A stretch of 64,000 bases of DNA from Colletes latitarsis (lineage: Eukaryota > Arthropoda > Insecta > Hymenoptera > Colletidae). Both the position numbers and the translations under genes were made by a program. The stretch's first letter is position 1; each line of letters starts with the position of its first letter. Under the pieces are notes generated by a model. The model made no database searches. It was not told where the DNA came from and worked only from the letters and a program-made list of their open reading frames with translations. The stretch covers positions 22,772,001 to 22,836,000 of the forward strand of contig NW_027488366.1 in NCBI RefSeq assembly GCF_051014445.1, written 5' to 3'. This document shows, in pieces, positions 61,101 through 64,000 of this stretch.

Positions 61101-62699
61101 CATAGCCAGCGTTATCCTCTAAAATACTATTCGGAACCAGATTCTATTGACTGTTTCAGTGTGGTACCACATTACTACGCGATCCAAATCAGCAAAAAGC
61201 CTAGGATCTGGCCAACAAGAATGCAAAAATGCGAAACTACGGGCCAGGTGAGGGCAAATCCCAGACCTAACCGAGACATAACCAGCGTTATCCTCTAAAA
61301 TATTAATCGCAACCAGGTTTAATTGACTGTTTCGGTGTAGTACCGCATTACTACGTGATACAAACCAGAAAAAGGCCAGGATCTGGCCAACAAGTATGCG
61401 AAAAATGCGAAAGTACGGGCCAGATGAGGGCCAATCCCAGACCTAACCGAGACATAACCAGCGTTGTCCTCTAAAATACTATTCGGAACTAGCTTCTATT
61501 GACTGTTTCAGTGTGGTACCACATTACTACGTGATACAAACCAGAAAAAGCCCAGGATCTGGCCAACAAGTATGCGAAAAATGCGAAAGTACGAGCCAGA
61601 TGAGGGCAAATCCCGGATCTAACCTAGATATAACCGGCGTTATCCTCTAACATATTAATCGAAACCAGGTTTAATTGGCTGTTTCGGTGTGGAACGTCAT
61701 TATTACGGGATCCAAACCAGAAAAAACCCAGCATCTGGCCAACAAATATGCGAAAAACGCGAAAGTATGGGCCAGATGATTGCAAATACCAGAACTAACC
61801 CAGACATAGCCAGCGTTATCCTCTAAAATACTATTCGGAACCATCTTCTATTGACTGTTTCAGTGTGGTACCACATAACTACGTGATCCAAATCAGCAAA
61901 AAGCCTAGGATCTGGCCAACAAGAATGCAAAAATGCGAAAGTACGGGCCAGATGAGGGCAAATCCCAGACCTAACCGAGATATAACCGGCGTTATCCTCT
62001 AAAATATTAATCGCAACCAGGTTTAATTGACTGTTTCGGTGTGGAACCTCATTACTACGGGATCCAAACCAGAAAAAACCCAGGATCTTCCCAACAAATA
62101 TGCGAAAAACGCGAAAGTATGAGCCAGATGATTGCAAATACCAGAACTAACCCAGACATAACCAGCGTTATCCTCTAAAATACTATTCGGAACCAGCTTC
62201 TATTGACTGTTTCAGTGTGGTACCACATAACTACGTGATCCAAATCAGCAAAAAGCCTAGGATCTGGCCAACAAGAATGCAAAAATGCGAAAGTACGGGC
62301 CAGATGAGGGCAAATCCCAGACCTAACCGAGACATAACCGGCGTTATCCTCTAAAATATTATTCGCAACCATGTTTAATTGACTGTTTCGGTGTGGAACC
62401 TCATTACTACGGGATCCTAACCAGAAAAAACCCAGGATCTGGCCAATAAATATGCGAAAAACGCGAAAGTATGGGCCAGATGATTGCAAATACCAGAACT
62501 AACCCAGACATAGCCAGCGTTATCCTCTAAAATACTATTCGGAACCAGATTCTATTGACTGTTTCAGTGTGGTACCACATTACTACGCGATCCAAATCAG
62601 CAAAAAGCCTAGGATCTGGCCAACAAGAATGCAAAAATGCGAAACTACGGGCCAGGTGAGGGCAAATCCCAGACCTAACCGAGACATAACCAGCGTTAT

Positions 62700-63227
62700 C
62701 CTCTAAAATATTAATCGCAACCAGGTTTAATTGACTGTTTCGGTGTAGTACCGCATTACTACGTGATACAAACCAGAAAAAGGCCAGGATCTGGCCAACA
62801 AGTATGCGAGAAATGCGAAAGTACGAACCAGATGAGGGCAAATCCCAGACCTAACCGAGACAAAACCGGCGTTATCCTCTAAAATATTAATCGCAACCAG
62901 GTTTAATTGACTGTTCAGGTGTGGAACCTCATTACTACGGGATCCAAACCAGAAAAAACCCAGCATCTGGCAAACAAGTATGCGAAAAAAGCGAAAGTAT
63001 GAGCCAGATGATTGCGAATACCAGAACTAACCCAGACATAACCAGCGTTATCCTCTAAAACACTAATCGGAACCAGCTTTTATTGACCGTTTCAGTGAGG
63101 TACCTCATTACTACGTGGTCCAAACCAGAAAAAACCCAGGATCTGGCCAACAAGTATGCGAAAAATGCGAAAGTACGGGCCAGATGAGGGCCAATCCCAG
63201 ACCTAACCGAGACATAACCAGCGTTAT
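62700..63227 (+). repeat. 3-monomer (528-bp) tandem unit in family B, copy 1
   Basis: A trimer containing GTAGTACCGCATTACTACG, GACTGTTCAGGTGTGG and a B3 monomer repeats at +528 bp. CTAAAATATT begins at 62703 and 63231. Confidence 0.84.
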
Positions 63228-63755
63228 CCTCTAAAATATTAATCGCAACCAGGTTTAATTGACTGTTTCGGTGTAGTACCGCATTACTACGTGATACAAA
63301 CCAGAAAAAGGCCAGGATCTGGCCAACAAGTATGCGAGAAATGCAAAAGTACGAACCAGATGAGGGCAAATCCCAGACCTAACCGAGACAAAACCGGCGT
63401 TATCCTCTAAAATATTAATCGCAACCAGGTTTAATTGACTGTTCAGGTGTGGAACCTCATTACTACGGGATCCAAACCAGAAAAAACCCAGCATCTGGCA
63501 TACAAGTATGCGAAAAAAGCGAAAGTATGAGCCAGATGATTGCGAATACCAGAACTAACCCAGACGTAACCGGCGTTATCCTCTAAAACACTAATCGGAA
63601 CCAGCTTTTATTGACCGTTTCAGTGAGGTACCTCATTACTACGTGGTCCAAACCAGAAAAAACCCAAGATCTGGCCAACAAGTATGCGAAAAATGCGAAA
63701 GTACGGGCCAGATGAGGGCCAATCCCAGACCTAACCGAGACATAACCAGCGTTGT
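63228..63755 (+). repeat. 3-monomer (528-bp) tandem unit in family B, copy 2
   Basis: This is the second trimer. It differs by single bases, for example GAAATGCAAAAG against GAAATGCGAAAG and GACGTAACCGGCG against GACATAACCAGCG. It then passes into a GTTGTCC and CTATTCGGAACTAGC dimer, which continues past the window end. Confidence 0.84.
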
Positions 63756-64000
63756 CCTCTAAAATACTATTCGGAACTAGCTTCTATTGACTGTTTCACT
63801 GTGGTACCACATTACTACGTGATCCAAACCAGAAAAAGCCCAGGATCTGGCCAACAAGTATGCGAAAAATGCGAAAGTACGGGCCAGATGAGGGCCAATC
63901 CCAGACCTAACCGAGACATAACCAGCGTTGTCCTCTAAAATACTATTCGGAACTAGCTTCTATTGACTGTTTCAGTGTGGTACCACATTACTACGTGATA

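Larger units (their letters stand above)
1..64000 (+). repeat. Tandem satellite array, ~176-bp monomer, ~363 head-to-tail copies
   Basis: The whole window is one satellite array. Anchors recur about every 176 bases on the plus strand throughout, for example TATCCTCTAAAATATT, AGGTTTAATTGACTGTTTC, GGTACCACATTACTACGTGA and GCGAAAGTA. Three monomers measured from one anchor to the next, at 2641-2816, 3345-3520 and 26598-26773, are each exactly 176 bp. Most longer periods are exact multiples (352, 528, 704, 1408, 1760 and 2112). I saw no inverted monomer, no transposon, no microsatellite and no unique sequence. Nucleosome-sized monomers organised into higher-order units are typical of centromeric or pericentromeric satellites, but a centromere role here is inference. 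The family is not one I recognise, and both window ends lie inside the array. Confidence 0.97.
44698..64000 (+). repeat. Family B satellite block 3 (~110 monomers)
   Basis: This is continuous family B to the end of the window. It follows block 1 with stepwise changes of offset: 22188 up to about 47.1 kb, 21836 to about 49.9 kb, 21660 to about 52.1 kb, 20252 to about 53.3 kb, then 25005 from about 56.9 kb to 60.65 kb. The steps are multiples of the monomer (2, 1 and 8 monomers lost, then 27 gained). After about 60.65 kb the block does not return to family A as the first two copies do, but continues with other B dimers. No gene or non-satellite sequence is seen. Confidence 0.92.

Noticed and set aside
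22736..63494. Repeated minus-strand open frames of about 79-127 codons in family B
   Set aside because: They are present once per 352-bp dimer because the dimer repeats. Differences among copies change residues freely, there is no promoter or start context, and they vanish whenever a B3 monomer breaks the dimer. A dN/dS test over all copies could settle it; a ratio well below 1 would argue against rejection.
1..64000. CRISPR array
   Set aside because: Repeats here are 176 bp, contiguous and degenerate, with no short identical repeats separated by unique spacers and no cas-like genes.
1..64000. Telomere-like repeats (CCTAACC, CCCAGACCTAA words)
   Set aside because: These words occur once or twice per monomer as part of the 11-bp doublet. 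There is no run of 6- or 7-bp telomere units.
22509..64000. Octamer or C/EBP-like site GATTGCAAAT in B2 monomers
   Set aside because: TTGCAAAT misses the octamer ATGCAAAT by one base and fits C/EBP only partly. A short match repeated with the monomer is one observation, not many.
1..64000. Ribosomal spacer repeats or tRNA/5S gene tandem array
   Set aside because: No rRNA, 5S or tRNA sequence or cloverleaf was recognised in any monomer, and the array is never interrupted by a gene.

Overview
This window is a single unbroken block of eukaryotic satellite DNA. A monomer of about 176 bp is repeated head to tail from the first base to the last, roughly 363 times, and I found no gene, RNA gene, mobile element or unique sequence. 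The monomer length (about one nucleosome repeat), the single orientation and the multi-monomer higher-order units are typical of centromeric or pericentromeric heterochromatin in animals and plants. I do not recognise the monomer, so I cannot name the species or show that it is centromeric. The array leaves the window at both ends.

Monomers fall into two subfamilies, A and B. They share blocks such as AGGTTTAATTGACTGTTTC, GTGTGGTACCACATTACTAC and CCAGAAAAAACCCAGGATCT. Family A has GTATGTGAA, AGTATGAG and CCTAGACCTAACATGCG. Family B has GTATGCGAA, AGTACGAG or AGTATGAG followed by CCAGATGA, and CCGAGACATAACC. B is mainly a dimer of two monomer types (352 bp) plus a third type. The layout is A 1-22508, B 22509-35676, A 35677-39061, B 39062-44133, A 44134-44697, B 44698-64000. 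Every A/B switch lies inside a hybrid monomer, and the repeated switches use the same breakpoints.

At a larger scale the region from about 17.9 kb to 60.65 kb is three copies of one composite A+B macro-unit. Copy 1 is about 17.8 kb, copy 2 is 8457 bp and copy 3 is about 16.5 kb and rearranged. Copy 2 lacks exactly 46 monomers (8096 bp) of B relative to copy 1. Copy 3 has its A part cut from about 3.4 kb to 0.56 kb. Nested inside are higher-order units of 2, 3, 4, 7, 8, 10, 12, 17 and 27 monomers. The whole is a record of in-register unequal exchange and segmental duplication.

The many short open frames (63-127 codons; plus strand in A, minus strand in B) are by-products of the repeat period and are not annotated as genes. 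Small-scale features worth attention are a 12-16 bp perfect palindrome centred on GGTACC, with an apparently compensated variant; an 11-bp internal tandem duplication; and about twice as many CpG sites in B as in A.
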